From assembly GCA_031290935.1 (NCBI GenBank), contig JAISLK010000037.1, forward strand, positions 62,001 through 126,000: 64,000 nt of DNA. The letters are read 5' to 3'. Source of the stretch: Prevotellaceae bacterium (GTDB lineage Bacteria > Bacteroidota > Bacteroidia > Bacteroidales > UBA932). Both the position numbers and the translations under genes were made by a program. Shown one piece after another: positions 22,547-32,711 of this stretch; the first letter of the stretch is position 1, and the number at the start of each line of letters is the position of its first letter. Under the pieces are notes generated by a model that saw nothing but the letters and a program-made list of their open reading frames with translations, was not told the origin of the DNA and made no database searches.

Positions 22547-24988
22547 TTAATATCGAATGACCACAAAACTCTTCTTTATATTCCCTGACTTTTGCGCCGA
22601 CAGGATATAATAATACGTATTGCCGGGCACTTTGTTCCCTGCATGCGGGCCGGTATTGGCAACGCCGTCCCAGTCATTTTTATAGTCCGGCGAGCGGTAA
22701 TGTTCCTGCCCTGACCCGTCAAATACCCTGAGGGAGTAAGTATCGCTATTATCGAGGGAGCATACGAAGTAATCATTCACGCCATCGCCGTCGGGGCTGA
22801 AGCCCTGTGGCGCATAAATATCCTCTACGACTTCTACTTGGCAGGACGCTTCAAAATTACCGTCCTCGGTATATACTTTAAGCGTGGTATTCCCCACGGC
22901 GCGGGCGACGAGGTTGCCGGCCATATCAATGGCCGCCACTGAAGATTTATCGGAACTCCATATTACATTTTTATTATAAGCATCATCTGGTTCTACAATA
23001 GCTTTCATTCTGGTTACGCTATTTACCAATACTTTTAACAGGCTTTTTTCTAACCGGACGCCGGCAACTGCCCGGACTACCCTGACGACGACAGAATCCC
23101 GGAAACCGCCGTCCACTGTGGCGGCTATTAATTTTGTCTCGCCGGTTTGTTGCAGCGCTTTCACGCTATCGGTGGCGGCCGTATGAATCATAACGGCCAC
23201 CGCCGGATTCAACACCGTCCATGTTACCTGTTTATTGCTGGCATCCGGCGGCTGTATCACGGTATATATGCTGGCGCTGTTACCGGGAGTAATAATAACC
23301 GTATCGGGATACACGGCGATGCTTTCTACATTTACTTCCTTTACGTGCAGGTTTGTTACAGCCGTATATCCGCCGTCCACCGTGGTGGCTATAATTTTCG
23401 TATTCCCCGCCGCTATGCCCTGCACAACGCCCGAAGCGTTCACCGTCGCGATGGACGTATTATTGCTTTTCCACGTTACCTGCTTATTGCTGGCATTCGC
23501 CGGCGAAACGGTGGCATGCAATGTAATCGTCCGGCCGGCCAATACGGTGTCGGCGGCAGGAGCGGTAACGCCGGTGGCCGGGACATATTCGCCCACGGCC
23601 AGAGAAGCGTCCAGCAGCCCGGAGCCCATGAACGGGATAATTGCCGGGTCCCATTCTATCGGGCGCACGGAAGCCAACAGCCGCGCCCGCAGTTGATCCG
23701 GCGTATAGGACGGGCTGCCGTACTTGGAAAGAATCAATGCCGCCACGCCCGATACGTGCGGGCAAGCCATGGAAGTGCCTTGCATATAGCCGTAGGCGCC
23801 GTCAGGGAGGGTGCTGTACACCGTTTTAGAGGATACTTTTACATCTCCCCCCGGCGCGGAAATATCCACCCACGAACCGTAATTGGAATAATCCGCCCGT
23901 TTCCCGGTAGGACCGATGGCGGCCACCGCCACCACCTCCTCCCATGCACCCGGAAGCCATTCGCCGTCGTCATGGTCATTCCCGGCGGCAAATATCACGA
24001 GGCCGCCGACCATCGGGGTATTATCCCTCGGAGAGCCGTCCGGCTTTCTTCCTGCGTGGGCGATGAAATAACCGATAGCCTCTTTATCGACCTCGTTATA
24101 CTCTCCCTTGGTATCATAGCCCCAACTGTTTTGGGCAATCACCGCCCCGTTATCAGCCGCCCATACAATGGCATTGGCAGCCACCGTCCCTGTATTTCCC
24201 TCGAAAATTTGGCAGGATAATAACCGCACGCCATCGCCGCTACCGGATCCACCGGCAATGCCGGATACGCCCATGCCGTTATTGGTTACCGCGGCAATCG
24301 TTCCCCCTACATGCGTACCGTGGTCGTCGGCCGTTACGCCGCCGCCGCTCACAAAATTACGTCCGCCTCCATAATTGGCCGTTATATCCGGGTGCGCCGC
24401 ATCAATGCCGCCGTCCACCACGCCGACAATTACACGGCTATTGCCCTGCGTGGTATTCCAGGCTTCCGGTAAGTTGATGTCCACATCGGCGAGCCCCACC
24501 TGCCCGGTATTGTGGTAATGCCACTGGGCGGAAAAATACGGGTCGTTGGTAGCGGACTGCCGCCGGTTGTCCACGGCGTCCGCCGCAGCCGGCACATTGG
24601 TAATGCGTTTTATTCGGGCTACCGGCGCGGCGCGAGTGATTACCGGCGTACTGCCGTAACCGGCGGCGGCGGCGATGACGCTGGCGTCGGCCTTTAATAC
24701 TATTTCGTACCATAAGTGCAGCCCGAATTGCCGGTGCGCCGCCTCATATTCGCCGGCAGGAGGAAAGATGCGCCGCCATTCGGCGGCGCCATAGCGCACA
24801 TTCAGGTCGTCCACACTTTTGAGGCCGGTTTGCACGACGCTGCCTGCCTGTGCGCGCAGCGGCCGGGTTTGCAGTTGCTGCGCCATTTCCGGCGTAAGTT
24901 TTACGTGAATAACGCCAGCGGCGTATTGCCCGCGGCCTTCTGCAAAGAGCAGGGCGAGGGCAAATAAGGTTAAAAGATATCTCTTCAT
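22547..24988 (-). CDS. Subtilisin-like (S8) serine protease with three Big2 domains and CHU_C tail
   Basis: The start was set at 'MKRYLLTLFALALLFAEGRGQ' (813 aa), 38 codons inside the track ORF, because this gives a clean signal peptide. An N-terminal region is followed by the S8 domain with D ('GVVDGGIDAAHPD'), H ('DDHGTHVGGT'), oxyanion N ('AQNSWG') and S ('GTSMACPHVSG'). Three bacterial Ig-like Big2 domains follow (each with 'NKQVTW' or 'NKNVIW' cores). The last 90 residues are a CHU_C domain starting 'FSPDGDGVNDYF', the type B signal for type IX secretion. Export to the surface or medium, assisted by the downstream PorP/SprF, is inferred. Confidence 0.92.
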   Translation of the reverse strand: MKRYLLTLFALALLFAEGRGQYAAGVIHVKLTPEMAQQLQTRPLRAQAGSVVQTGLKSVDDLNVRYGAAEWRRIFPPAGEYEAAHRQFGLHLWYEIVLKADASVIAAAAGYGSTPVITRAAPVARIKRITNVPAAADAVDNRRQSATNDPYFSAQWHYHNTGQVGLADVDINLPEAWNTTQGNSRVIVGVVDGGIDAAHPDITANYGGGRNFVSGGGVTADDHGTHVGGTIAAVTNNGMGVSGIAGGSGSGDGVRLLSCQIFEGNTGTVAANAIVWAADNGAVIAQNSWGYDTKGEYNEVDKEAIGYFIAHAGRKPDGSPRDNTPMVGGLVIFAAGNDHDDGEWLPGAWEEVVAVAAIGPTGKRADYSNYGSWVDISAPGGDVKVSSKTVYSTLPDGAYGYMQGTSMACPHVSGVAALILSKYGSPSYTPDQLRARLLASVRPIEWDPAIIPFMGSGLLDASLAVGEYVPATGVTAPAADTVLAGRTITLHATVSPANASNKQVTWKSNNTSIATVNASGVVQGIAAGNTKIIATTVDGGYTAVTNLHVKEVNVESIAVYPDTVIITPGNSASIYTVIQPPDASNKQVTWTVLNPAVAVMIHTAATDSVKALQQTGETKLIAATVDGGFRDSVVVRVVRAVAGVRLEKSLLKVLVNSVTRMKAIVEPDDAYNKNVIWSSDKSSVAAIDMAGNLVARAVGNTTLKVYTEDGNFEASCQVEVVEDIYAPQGFSPDGDGVNDYFVCSLDNSDTYSLRVFDGSGQEHYRSPDYKNDWDGVANTGPHAGNKVPGNTYYYILSAQKSGNIKKSFVVIRY

Positions 24989-25051
24989 GGTTTTCCGGTA
25001 TTTATTATGTATATAAATATAAAATGAATAAAAAAACAACAGGCGCCGATA

Positions 25052-25098
25052 ACAGTAATAAAAGAAGCGCCCCTTGCGGGCGCTTCTTTTATTACTGT
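25052..25098. terminator. Perfect 21-bp-stem terminator
   Basis: Two perfectly complementary 21-bp arms starting 'acagtaataaaagaagcgcc' enclose the loop cttgc. The T-rich arms on both sides allow termination in either direction. On the minus strand it ends the SusC/SusD/lipoprotein operon just after its last gene. Confidence 0.9.
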
Positions 25099-25107
25099 AC
25101 ACTGTGA

Positions 25108-26040
25108 TTATTTCAATTGAGCTTTAATATAAGCGCCATAAGCGCCGGTATAATATCCCGACCAGACACCATTCTTAAATATTTGTATCATCCAATAATC
25201 CTCTGTATCAAAAAGACGGCTGGAGTAATTAATAGTTCCATTTAGAGGCAAAGCCGGGTTACCCGCAACATCCCAATCGCCAAATATGAGAACGTCTCCT
25301 GCACTGGTACTATAGTTTCCAATAAATTGTGGCGGTATATTGAATGTCATGGTGTTAATATTTACGTACACTTTTATCGGCACATCCTTGATTGTATTAT
25401 AAACGCCTGCCGTATTCGGCACCATACCGCTAAAGAATCCGGAAATAAGCAATGTATCCCCTACTCCTTTCGAAATGTCCACGTCAATTGTTTTGCTTGC
25501 ATATCCCGATCCTGTATTCAAATTTGTAAACAGTTCGTATTTCCCCACAAAGTCATCCAAACTCGGAAAAGCAACCTGCAACTCGCAGATGCCGCCCTGC
25601 AGAGGACTCATGCCTAATTTGTATCCGGCGGAATTGGATTTTAGCACGATGTTGATTATTTTCAAATCCGGAACGCCGGTAAAGGGCGCGCGAATGTAGA
25701 TGGTATCCGTGCCGGTGCCTTCGGGAAAGGTCAGCACATAGTTGGACACCGAGTCGCCGTGCGCGTCCACTACATAGAAATCTTTGCCCAGCACGGCATG
25801 CCGGACGCCTTCAGCTTTGGGTTCAAAACTGTAGTTCACGGTAACCGCAGCCCCTTTTGGGGCGGCAATGACTACCGGTACTTTTAATACATCGCCGTCC
25901 TGCACCACCAGCGCATTATCGCGGGTAATGGAAACAAAATAGTCGGAGGCGGGCAAGAAAACGTCTTCTTTTTCCTGACAGGCATTTAGCGCCAGAAGGC
26001 CTGCTATGATAAACAGTAAGTAGAATTGTATTTTTTTCAT
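25108..26040 (-). CDS. Outer-surface lipoprotein of a SusCD locus
   Basis: A 310-aa protein with a lipoprotein signal ('LLFIIAGLLALNACQEKED', lipobox cysteine near residue 21). The N-terminal 130 residues resemble the DUF4843/Calx-beta-like fold seen in Sus-type loci ('VPVVIAAPKGAAVTVNYSFE'). The C-terminal half probably forms a beta-sandwich ending 'YYTGAYGAYIKAQLK'. It is the last gene of the operon BACON protein-SusC-SusD-this gene. Such accessory lipoproteins usually help capture a substrate on the cell surface. The ligand is unknown. Confidence 0.8.
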   Translation of the reverse strand: MKKIQFYLLFIIAGLLALNACQEKEDVFLPASDYFVSITRDNALVVQDGDVLKVPVVIAAPKGAAVTVNYSFEPKAEGVRHAVLGKDFYVVDAHGDSVSNYVLTFPEGTGTDTIYIRAPFTGVPDLKIINIVLKSNSAGYKLGMSPLQGGICELQVAFPSLDDFVGKYELFTNLNTGSGYASKTIDVDISKGVGDTLLISGFFSGMVPNTAGVYNTIKDVPIKVYVNINTMTFNIPPQFIGNYSTSAGDVLIFGDWDVAGNPALPLNGTINYSSRLFDTEDYWMIQIFKNGVWSGYYTGAYGAYIKAQLK

Positions 26041-26073
26041 CGTATATAATTTTTAATTGTAATAATAAATCAT

Positions 26074-27516
26074 TTATTCTTCCGTACCGTACCCGTCGTT
26101 TTGTACCATCAGGGTATTGGCGCGCACCTCGAGGATAGGAACCGGCCAAACAAAATGGTAGTCGTCTGCGGTAACGGTAATCGGGTTGGTAGTGGGGTGG
26201 GAATCCGTTTGGGCTACCCGTGCGAATCCTCTTCCGAAACGTTTGAGGTCATGGAAATAGTGCCCTTCCACCGGAAATTCCCTGCGCCGTTCTTCAAAAA
26301 TAGCGTCTTCGTTAATTATCGACGCCGGGCCGATACCTCGGTGGGTGCGCAGTTCGTTCAGCGTCGCCAGTCCGGCTCCCCCGCTGTTCATTTGCGCTTC
26401 GGCTTTATTCAGTACTAATTCCGCATACCGGAAGATTTTTACCGTATTCGTCCGGAAGGTAGAGGTGGGGAACGAAGTTTTGTTCCCGGCATATTTGAAG
26501 AGCAGCGTTTGCGTGCCGTATTGCTTCGTTACCGTGTCACGGAAATAAGCGGCGCGCCGGTAATCGCTGTTCTCATATTTGTCCACAATACCGGAGGCGC
26601 CGTTTTTACTCGGCACCACGTCGGGGTGCGGCAGCCCTTGCGAATCATTAATGAAATAATCGCCGATAGCGCGCCCCTGGCCATATTCATTCGTTGCCAG
26701 CGTTATCTGGAATACGATTTCTTTTCCTTTATCCTGGCTCCACACTTCTTTAAATTCTTTTTCGGTGTCGGCCAGTCCGAAAGCGCCGTTCGACACCCTG
26801 TCAAACTCGGCCGCCGCCGCTATCACGCCGGGATAATCCTGCATATACAGTTTCACCCGCGAGAGCAGAATGTATGCTGCACTTTGGGTAAAATAGTTGA
26901 TGCCGGTACTGCTCAAGCCGGGAATGGCGTTTTCAATATCCTGCACAATCCACGAATACACTTCCGCTACCGTATTGCGGGCTTTGTTTTCAATATCCGA
27001 CGTTCTTACAAACGGAACGCCCAAATCAGAAGCGGCCGTAGCGAGGTTGTACTTTTTAGCGAATATGCGCACCAAATCGTGATGCGCCAACGCGCGGGCA
27101 ATTAAAGCTTCCGATTTAATCCGCGTTTTTTCTTTTCCGTCGCCCGGCACATCGTCAATAGCATTGATAATATTGTTGGCATTTACGATAGCTTTATAAT
27201 AGTTGTCCCACAAGTTTGCCGCTTCGCCGGAGTTGGAATTCCAATTATAACGAAGCAGTTCATAGAAAGTATTTGTAAAATTTTTCATCGGCACCAGGTT
27301 GTCGGAGGCGATGTCGAAATAAATAAGCTCATCCGGCAGGTACACTTCGCGGATATAGGCATACACGCCGTTTAAGGCGGTGTTGCAGTCTTCCAGCGTA
27401 GCTAATGCGATGTCGGTACTTACCGCATTCGTCGGTTCTTTATCTAAAAAGTCTTCACAAGCGGTTCCGGCAAATAATCCGGCAATCAATACGGTGTATA
27501 ATAGTATTTTTTTCAT
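26074..27516 (-). CDS. SusD/RagB family nutrient-binding lipoprotein
   Basis: A 480-aa protein with lipobox 'LIAGLFAGTACEDFLDKEPT', the usual SusD opening ('CEDFLDKEPT'). TPR-like helices follow ('ALIARALAHHDLVRIFAKKY'), and the C-terminal region has 'FEERRREFPVEGHYFHDLKR', the SusD family signature. SusD proteins sit as lids on SusC barrels and bind oligomeric substrates. The partner SusC gene lies 21 bp upstream. No degradative enzyme gene is adjacent, so this is a minimal transporter locus of unknown substrate. Confidence 0.95.
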   Translation of the reverse strand: MKKILLYTVLIAGLFAGTACEDFLDKEPTNAVSTDIALATLEDCNTALNGVYAYIREVYLPDELIYFDIASDNLVPMKNFTNTFYELLRYNWNSNSGEAANLWDNYYKAIVNANNIINAIDDVPGDGKEKTRIKSEALIARALAHHDLVRIFAKKYNLATAASDLGVPFVRTSDIENKARNTVAEVYSWIVQDIENAIPGLSSTGINYFTQSAAYILLSRVKLYMQDYPGVIAAAAEFDRVSNGAFGLADTEKEFKEVWSQDKGKEIVFQITLATNEYGQGRAIGDYFINDSQGLPHPDVVPSKNGASGIVDKYENSDYRRAAYFRDTVTKQYGTQTLLFKYAGNKTSFPTSTFRTNTVKIFRYAELVLNKAEAQMNSGGAGLATLNELRTHRGIGPASIINEDAIFEERRREFPVEGHYFHDLKRFGRGFARVAQTDSHPTTNPITVTADDYHFVWPVPILEVRANTLMVQNDGYGTEE

Positions 27517-27537
27517 AATTATATTTTCCTCCTTTGT

Positions 27538-30534
27538 TTAGAATGTAATATCTATCCCCAATGATACTTTGCGCGGCATGGGATACGCGCCCAAGTCCAC
27601 GTTACTGGGGTTTTCCGGGTCGAACCCGCGATATTCGGTAATGGTTAATAAATTTTCACCCTGTGCGTAAATCCGCAGGCCTTTCAATATTTTTGTCTTT
27701 TCCAGCAGGTTCCGGTCGAATGTATAAGAAAGGGTAATGTGTTTCAAGCGTACAAAATCCTGCGGTTCGTAGAGGCGTTCGTCAAATTGCGCTCCTGTGC
27801 CTAACCGCGGCAGGGGCGTAACATCGCCCGGCTGCTTCCAGAAATTGGCAGCTTCCCGCGACTGTCCCATATTGCTAAACCCGCCATTGTTAATGGTAAA
27901 GAAGTAGCGGTTGTTGTTCAGGGCATATTTGCCGAACATGCCGATAAACGAGGCATGCAAAGCAATACCTTTCCAGGATACGTCCATATCCAGTCCGGCG
28001 GTGTAGTCGGGGATATAGGTGTAGCCGAGGAATACGGCGTTTTCGTCGGCAAAGACAGTAGTCAGGTTGCCGTTTTTGTCATACCACAGCGGGTCGCCGT
28101 TGCCGGGGTTCACGCCCGCCCAGCGCACATCGTAAAATTCGCCGTAGGGATGCCCTACCTGTAATTTCAAACCGGTACCGGGGTCTTCCAGCCCTTCGTC
28201 TTCCAGCAGGTTGTCGAAAAGTTTGGTAATTTCATTGTAGTTATACGAGAAATTGGCGGAAGCGGATACCGTCCAGTCGGCGGTTTTCACCAATTCCGTG
28301 GATACGGATACTTCTATCCCGGTGTTGTACATTTCGCCCATGTTGCGGTACACGTCGGCAAAGCCGGAGGTGTGCGTAACCGGCACTTCGAGCAGCATGT
28401 CGTAGATATTGCGGCGATACCAGTCCACCGTCAGTTTGTAACGGTCTTCTACAAACCCGACGTCAATACCGGCATTGTAGGCCAGCGAGCGTTCCCACGT
28501 CAGGTTGTCGTTCGACGGGGAATTCAGGTAAGACGCTGCATTACCATTATAAGTGGTTCCAAAGGCGTACAGCCCTTTGGAACGGTAATTGCCGAAACCA
28601 ATAGTGCCTTGCTGCCCGGCATTGCCTTGCGTGCCAACGCTGAAGCGCAGTTTTGCCAACGACAGCCAGTCGGTATATTCCAGGAACGCTTCGTTTTTAA
28701 TATTCCATGATACGCCGGTTGACCAGAAAGTTCCCCAGCGGCGGTTTTGCCCGAACCGCGAAGAGGCGTCCGTACGCAGGGTGAGGTCAAGGAAATATCT
28801 TTCCTTGTAATTATAATTCAGGTTGCCGAAGAACGATAATATGCTAAACTCCTCTATGCGGCCGCCGAAACCTTTGCCGGAATAAATGCCGGTAAAAGCG
28901 TCCGGCACTTTCAGCGCGGGATGCGATACGCCTTTCATGTTGTTCGTTTCCGACGTATAGTGGTAACCGACGATTTCGGAACCCCCAATCACTTTCAAGT
29001 TATGATCATCGGCAATTTGTTTGGCATAGGTCAATACATTGGTCTGCGTCCAGATGTTCACTCCATAATGTCCGAGTTGCAATATGCCGCCCGCCGTTTC
29101 CCCCCATGCAGAATAGGGAGATTGGTATTCTCTGTCTTTTTCCGTGTTATAGTTAATTCCCAGGGTAGAACGCAATGTGAGGTCTTTGAGAAATTCTATT
29201 TCGAGGAAAGCAACGCCCCGCAAATTTAGCACATTAAATCCTGATTCGTTTAAACTTAGTTCTTTTAATGGGTTTCCATACCCCCAGCGCAGGAAGTCCG
29301 TATTGAATGAGCCGTCGTCATTTTTCAGGCGTTCGTAGGGGTTAATGAGGTAGGATGCGAAAATGGGGTTATATACATTGTTACGATAATTGCTGTCTTC
29401 ATCGCCGGTAACGGAAGATTGGTTATCCTGGTAGCCTAAGGAAGCGTTGAGTCCGAATTTCAGCCAGTCATTAGCTGTTTGGGAGTAGTTCACGCGGGCG
29501 GTGTAGCGTTCATATTTGGAACGTTCCACCACACCGTCTTCCTTATAATAGCTTACGGAAGCCAGCACACGCTGTTTTTCCGTACCGCCCTGCACTTCGA
29601 GGTCGTAGCTCTGCATGATGCCGTCGCGCATCATTTCGTCCACAATAGAACTGTTGTTTTGAATGGCTTTGCGATAAAATTCCACATCCGCCGGTTTGGA
29701 CATATCCAGCAATCCGGTAGCGATTTCGTAATTCAGTTTTTCTTCGGTATTCATTAAGTTCAGCCGGTTGGGGGCTAACAAACTTACGCCGCCGGAAGCC
29801 TTAAAAGTAATTTTGGCTTCCTTTCCTTTGGCGCCTTTCGTGGTTACGAGCACCACACCGTTGGAAGCGCGCGAACCGTAAATAGCCGTAGCGGAAGCGT
29901 CTTTCAAAATAGTGAGGCTTTCAATATCATTCGTATTGAGGGTCGAAAAGTCGCCGGCGGTGGACGAAATCCCGTCAATGATATAGAGAGGCGCCGTTCC
30001 GGCATTGATAGAGCCTACGCCGCGGATACGGATAGTAGAACTTGCCCCGGGACGTCCCGAATTGGCAATCACGGATACCCCTGCCGCCTGTCCCTGCAGC
30101 AACTGGGTAGCATTTGCTACCGGAATATCCTGCAAACTCTTGGCCGTTACGGTACCTACTGCGCCGGTGATAGCGCCTTTACGGGTAGTGGCATATCCTA
30201 CCATAATTACATCTTCCAATATTTCCGCGCTAACTTCCAACTGGATGTTAACAACCGACCGTTGATTGACGTTTACAGTTTCCCGTTTGAATCCCAGTAA
30301 AGAAAATACCAGCGAGTTTGAACCTTCCGGAAGGGTTATTGTGTAGTTACCGTCCGCGTCGGTGATGACGGAAACAGTCGTTCCATCTACGATTACTACT
30401 GCTCCAACTAAAGGAGTGCCGTCTTCGGCGGAAGTAACCTTCCCGGTTACCTGTTGCCCCTGCGCCCACAAGGCGCCGATGCTTAACAGTACGGCCAGCG
30501 CCGTTCCTATGATTTTATTTATTGTTATTTTCAT
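27538..30534 (-). CDS. SusC/RagA family TonB-linked outer-membrane transporter
   Basis: A 998-aa protein with a signal peptide, an N-terminal carboxypeptidase-D-like domain ('GKVTSAEDGTPLVGAVVIVD'), the TonB-box-like 'LEDVIMVGYATTRKG', a plug domain ('IRIRGVGSINAGTAPLYIID') and a C-terminal barrel ending 'KVSLGIDITF'. It imports a ligand bound by the partner SusD across the outer membrane using TonB energy. It follows the BACON lipoprotein gene by 32 bp and precedes susD by 21 bp, so one transcript is likely. Confidence 0.95.
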   Translation of the reverse strand: MKITINKIIGTALAVLLSIGALWAQGQQVTGKVTSAEDGTPLVGAVVIVDGTTVSVITDADGNYTITLPEGSNSLVFSLLGFKRETVNVNQRSVVNIQLEVSAEILEDVIMVGYATTRKGAITGAVGTVTAKSLQDIPVANATQLLQGQAAGVSVIANSGRPGASSTIRIRGVGSINAGTAPLYIIDGISSTAGDFSTLNTNDIESLTILKDASATAIYGSRASNGVVLVTTKGAKGKEAKITFKASGGVSLLAPNRLNLMNTEEKLNYEIATGLLDMSKPADVEFYRKAIQNNSSIVDEMMRDGIMQSYDLEVQGGTEKQRVLASVSYYKEDGVVERSKYERYTARVNYSQTANDWLKFGLNASLGYQDNQSSVTGDEDSNYRNNVYNPIFASYLINPYERLKNDDGSFNTDFLRWGYGNPLKELSLNESGFNVLNLRGVAFLEIEFLKDLTLRSTLGINYNTEKDREYQSPYSAWGETAGGILQLGHYGVNIWTQTNVLTYAKQIADDHNLKVIGGSEIVGYHYTSETNNMKGVSHPALKVPDAFTGIYSGKGFGGRIEEFSILSFFGNLNYNYKERYFLDLTLRTDASSRFGQNRRWGTFWSTGVSWNIKNEAFLEYTDWLSLAKLRFSVGTQGNAGQQGTIGFGNYRSKGLYAFGTTYNGNAASYLNSPSNDNLTWERSLAYNAGIDVGFVEDRYKLTVDWYRRNIYDMLLEVPVTHTSGFADVYRNMGEMYNTGIEVSVSTELVKTADWTVSASANFSYNYNEITKLFDNLLEDEGLEDPGTGLKLQVGHPYGEFYDVRWAGVNPGNGDPLWYDKNGNLTTVFADENAVFLGYTYIPDYTAGLDMDVSWKGIALHASFIGMFGKYALNNNRYFFTINNGGFSNMGQSREAANFWKQPGDVTPLPRLGTGAQFDERLYEPQDFVRLKHITLSYTFDRNLLEKTKILKGLRIYAQGENLLTITEYRGFDPENPSNVDLGAYPMPRKVSLGIDITF

Positions 30535-30566
30535 ATTAATTTTTTCTATTAAATGTTTATAAATAT

Positions 30567-32225
30567 TTACAACGTTGCCACAACCTCGACATTATCAATC
30601 CCAAGAATTTCTTGGTCAGTACAATTGTAATGTACAAAGGCAATATATATTTTCTTCCCAACATAAGCGGTTAAATCAGCCTCTTTTGGCAGAAGATAGC
30701 CATTAGTCCTTGCAAGTGTTTCTTCAAATACAGCAGGAATGTCGGAACAATTAGCCGCTGTAATCGGGGTTTCCGATACGATTACTTTGTAGTGTTCATT
30801 ACCATATGATGAATAAGATAGCCACTGAAGCGTAACACTACTCAAACCACCAGGAATGGTAATTTGTGGGGATATTAAATAATTTTCAGGAGTAAGAGGG
30901 CCAGCGGTATTTATCCATGATCGTGAAATCATTGTAAGACCGGTTACGCCATAATCGATTGAAGACCAATTGTAGCCATCGCCGTCTTTATCAATAAGGC
31001 TCCATGTATTAACTTCTGCTTGTGTAGCAAAAGTATTAACAAACAACGTAATTATTCCTATTTCCTGTGTAATGGTAAACGAAGCGGAAGCCTTTTTGTC
31101 TATTGAAGTCAGCGTTACGGTGGCGGCACGTGCGGGACCCGTATTCGCCAGTATTTTCAGGGACAAGCCGGAAGAGTCTTTCTTTTGTTGCACCTGCGCC
31201 CATGTTGCCGCCGATGCCGGGGTGAACGCGTATGTCCAATCTTGCGTAGCCAGTATGGAAACATTCGCCGCGCCGCCTTCTTTGGCTATTTCAATGGTCG
31301 CAGGCGTAACTACAATGCTGGCGCCGGCGGCGTGTTGTATAATATCTAATGTATCGGCCACTGTACCTGTCGCTAATACCTGTTTAAAAATAAAGCGTCC
31401 CGAACGGGGTTGCCCGGTAGTATTCGCCGGTGCCTTGATGGTAATAATGTCTTCTTCCCGGGAAATATCAAAGGAAGGCTCGCCGGATTGGGTAAATTCC
31501 CACGGCACATTGGCGGTAATCACATAATCGGCCGTATCGCCTGCCGCCGGCACGGTTACCAGTTTTTTAGAAACCTTGATGGAAGCCGCCGACTGGGTGA
31601 TTCTCACTGAGCCGGAAAAACTGCCCGCTTCATTCTTTAGGGTATAGCGTAGGGAGGAAACGCGATCTTTCGACGTCGGGTTTTCGGTAATAACCGCCAG
31701 GAGTGTATCCTTATTCTCCGACCTCCACACCCCGGCGTAGATGTTCACGTCAGTTGAAAATGATACCGTTCCGCTACTGATATTTGTTGTAATAAGCGCC
31801 CTTACGGTATCCGAAGTTGCTTTTACGGAAGCAGTAGCCGGGGTAAGGGTAATAGTTTCCTCGTAGGCGGATTGTTTTACGGTAATTTCCCTGGTAATGT
31901 TATCCGTTTTTACAAGCACCGTGGCCGTGCGTGCGACCTTTACGAGCGAATTGTCCACAGTAATGATGAATTCATCATCGCCATTCCCGCCGGTTTTATT
32001 GAAGTGTACCCATGAGGAATCACAGGTAACCGACCAAGCCCTGTCGGCAAGAATTTTCACAGCGGCCGGTTCGTTTCTTTCGGAATTTACAGAAATACTT
32101 GTAGGCGAAACCGCCAATTGAGAAAGGATGTCCGGACTGTACTCTTCTTCCTCGCAAGCGCTGAACGTAAATGTTCCGATAAGCAGGATACATCCCATTC
32201 TTAAGAGTAATTTTGATTTTTTCAT
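30567..32225 (-). CDS. Surface lipoprotein with BACON-type repeats and C-terminal adhesin-like jelly roll
   Basis: A 552-aa protein with lipobox 'LIGTFTFSACEEEE'. Residues about 35-390 hold several Ig-like repeats of BACON type: 'WSVTCDSSWVHFNKTGGNGD', 'VPWEFTQSGEPSFDISREED' and 'QDWTYAFTPASAATWAQV' share the W...W/F-plus-acidic pattern. The last 160 residues ('LIDKDGDGYNWSSID', 'PENYLISPQITIPGG') match the cleaved-adhesin / choice-of-anchor J jelly roll. It is the first gene of the SusCD operon. BACON domains are tied to mucin or carbohydrate binding, so a surface glycan-binding role is a reasonable inference. Confidence 0.85.
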   Translation of the reverse strand: MKKSKLLLRMGCILLIGTFTFSACEEEEYSPDILSQLAVSPTSISVNSERNEPAAVKILADRAWSVTCDSSWVHFNKTGGNGDDEFIITVDNSLVKVARTATVLVKTDNITREITVKQSAYEETITLTPATASVKATSDTVRALITTNISSGTVSFSTDVNIYAGVWRSENKDTLLAVITENPTSKDRVSSLRYTLKNEAGSFSGSVRITQSAASIKVSKKLVTVPAAGDTADYVITANVPWEFTQSGEPSFDISREEDIITIKAPANTTGQPRSGRFIFKQVLATGTVADTLDIIQHAAGASIVVTPATIEIAKEGGAANVSILATQDWTYAFTPASAATWAQVQQKKDSSGLSLKILANTGPARAATVTLTSIDKKASASFTITQEIGIITLFVNTFATQAEVNTWSLIDKDGDGYNWSSIDYGVTGLTMISRSWINTAGPLTPENYLISPQITIPGGLSSVTLQWLSYSSYGNEHYKVIVSETPITAANCSDIPAVFEETLARTNGYLLPKEADLTAYVGKKIYIAFVHYNCTDQEILGIDNVEVVATL

Positions 32226-32304
32226 AGCATCATTTTTTTTGATTAGTAAATAATTTTTTTGTTGTGTGTTTTATTTATGAACAAAAATGTTCTTACAATG
32301 GTTA

Positions 32305-32312
32305 CAAAAGTA
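32305..32312 (-). promoter_or_regulatory. Promoter -7 box of the BACON-SusC-SusD operon
   Basis: TACTTTTG on the minus strand, about 80 bp before the first gene of the operon. Spacing to an upstream TTTG was not verified. Confidence 0.5.
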
Positions 32313-32703
32313 CAAAAAGGAATCAAAAGAAACAATACTGTCATATAATTGTAACATTAATTTATTTTTACTTTATTGCGCCCTGTAAAGCATACTGCCC
32401 TTTTAAGATGTTACTGTTTATTATTTTATAAAGAGTAATAAAACATTTTCCTCTGCTTTTCAGACAGGGGAAAAACACTTTTTCCCGCCTGCTTTATGAA
32501 AAAATGAAGATTTTTTTGCGATTGGCGGCTTTTTTTTGGGCCATTTTCGATTGGAAATTGAAAAATGTAAATTTTTTTTAATATTTTTTCAAGAATTTTT
32601 AATGCGTTTATTTTCTTGCAGCTAACATCCATTTTTTCCCGAATCTGCCGTAGAAATAAGGCTATCCAAACTGTGCGGGCTTTCTTTCCTTTATCATTCC
32701 TTG

Positions 32704-32711
32704 TATCTTTG
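32704..32711 (+). promoter_or_regulatory. Promoter -7 box of the tyrosine recombinase gene
   Basis: TATCTTTG on the plus strand, 38 bp before the ATG at 32750. Confidence 0.6.
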
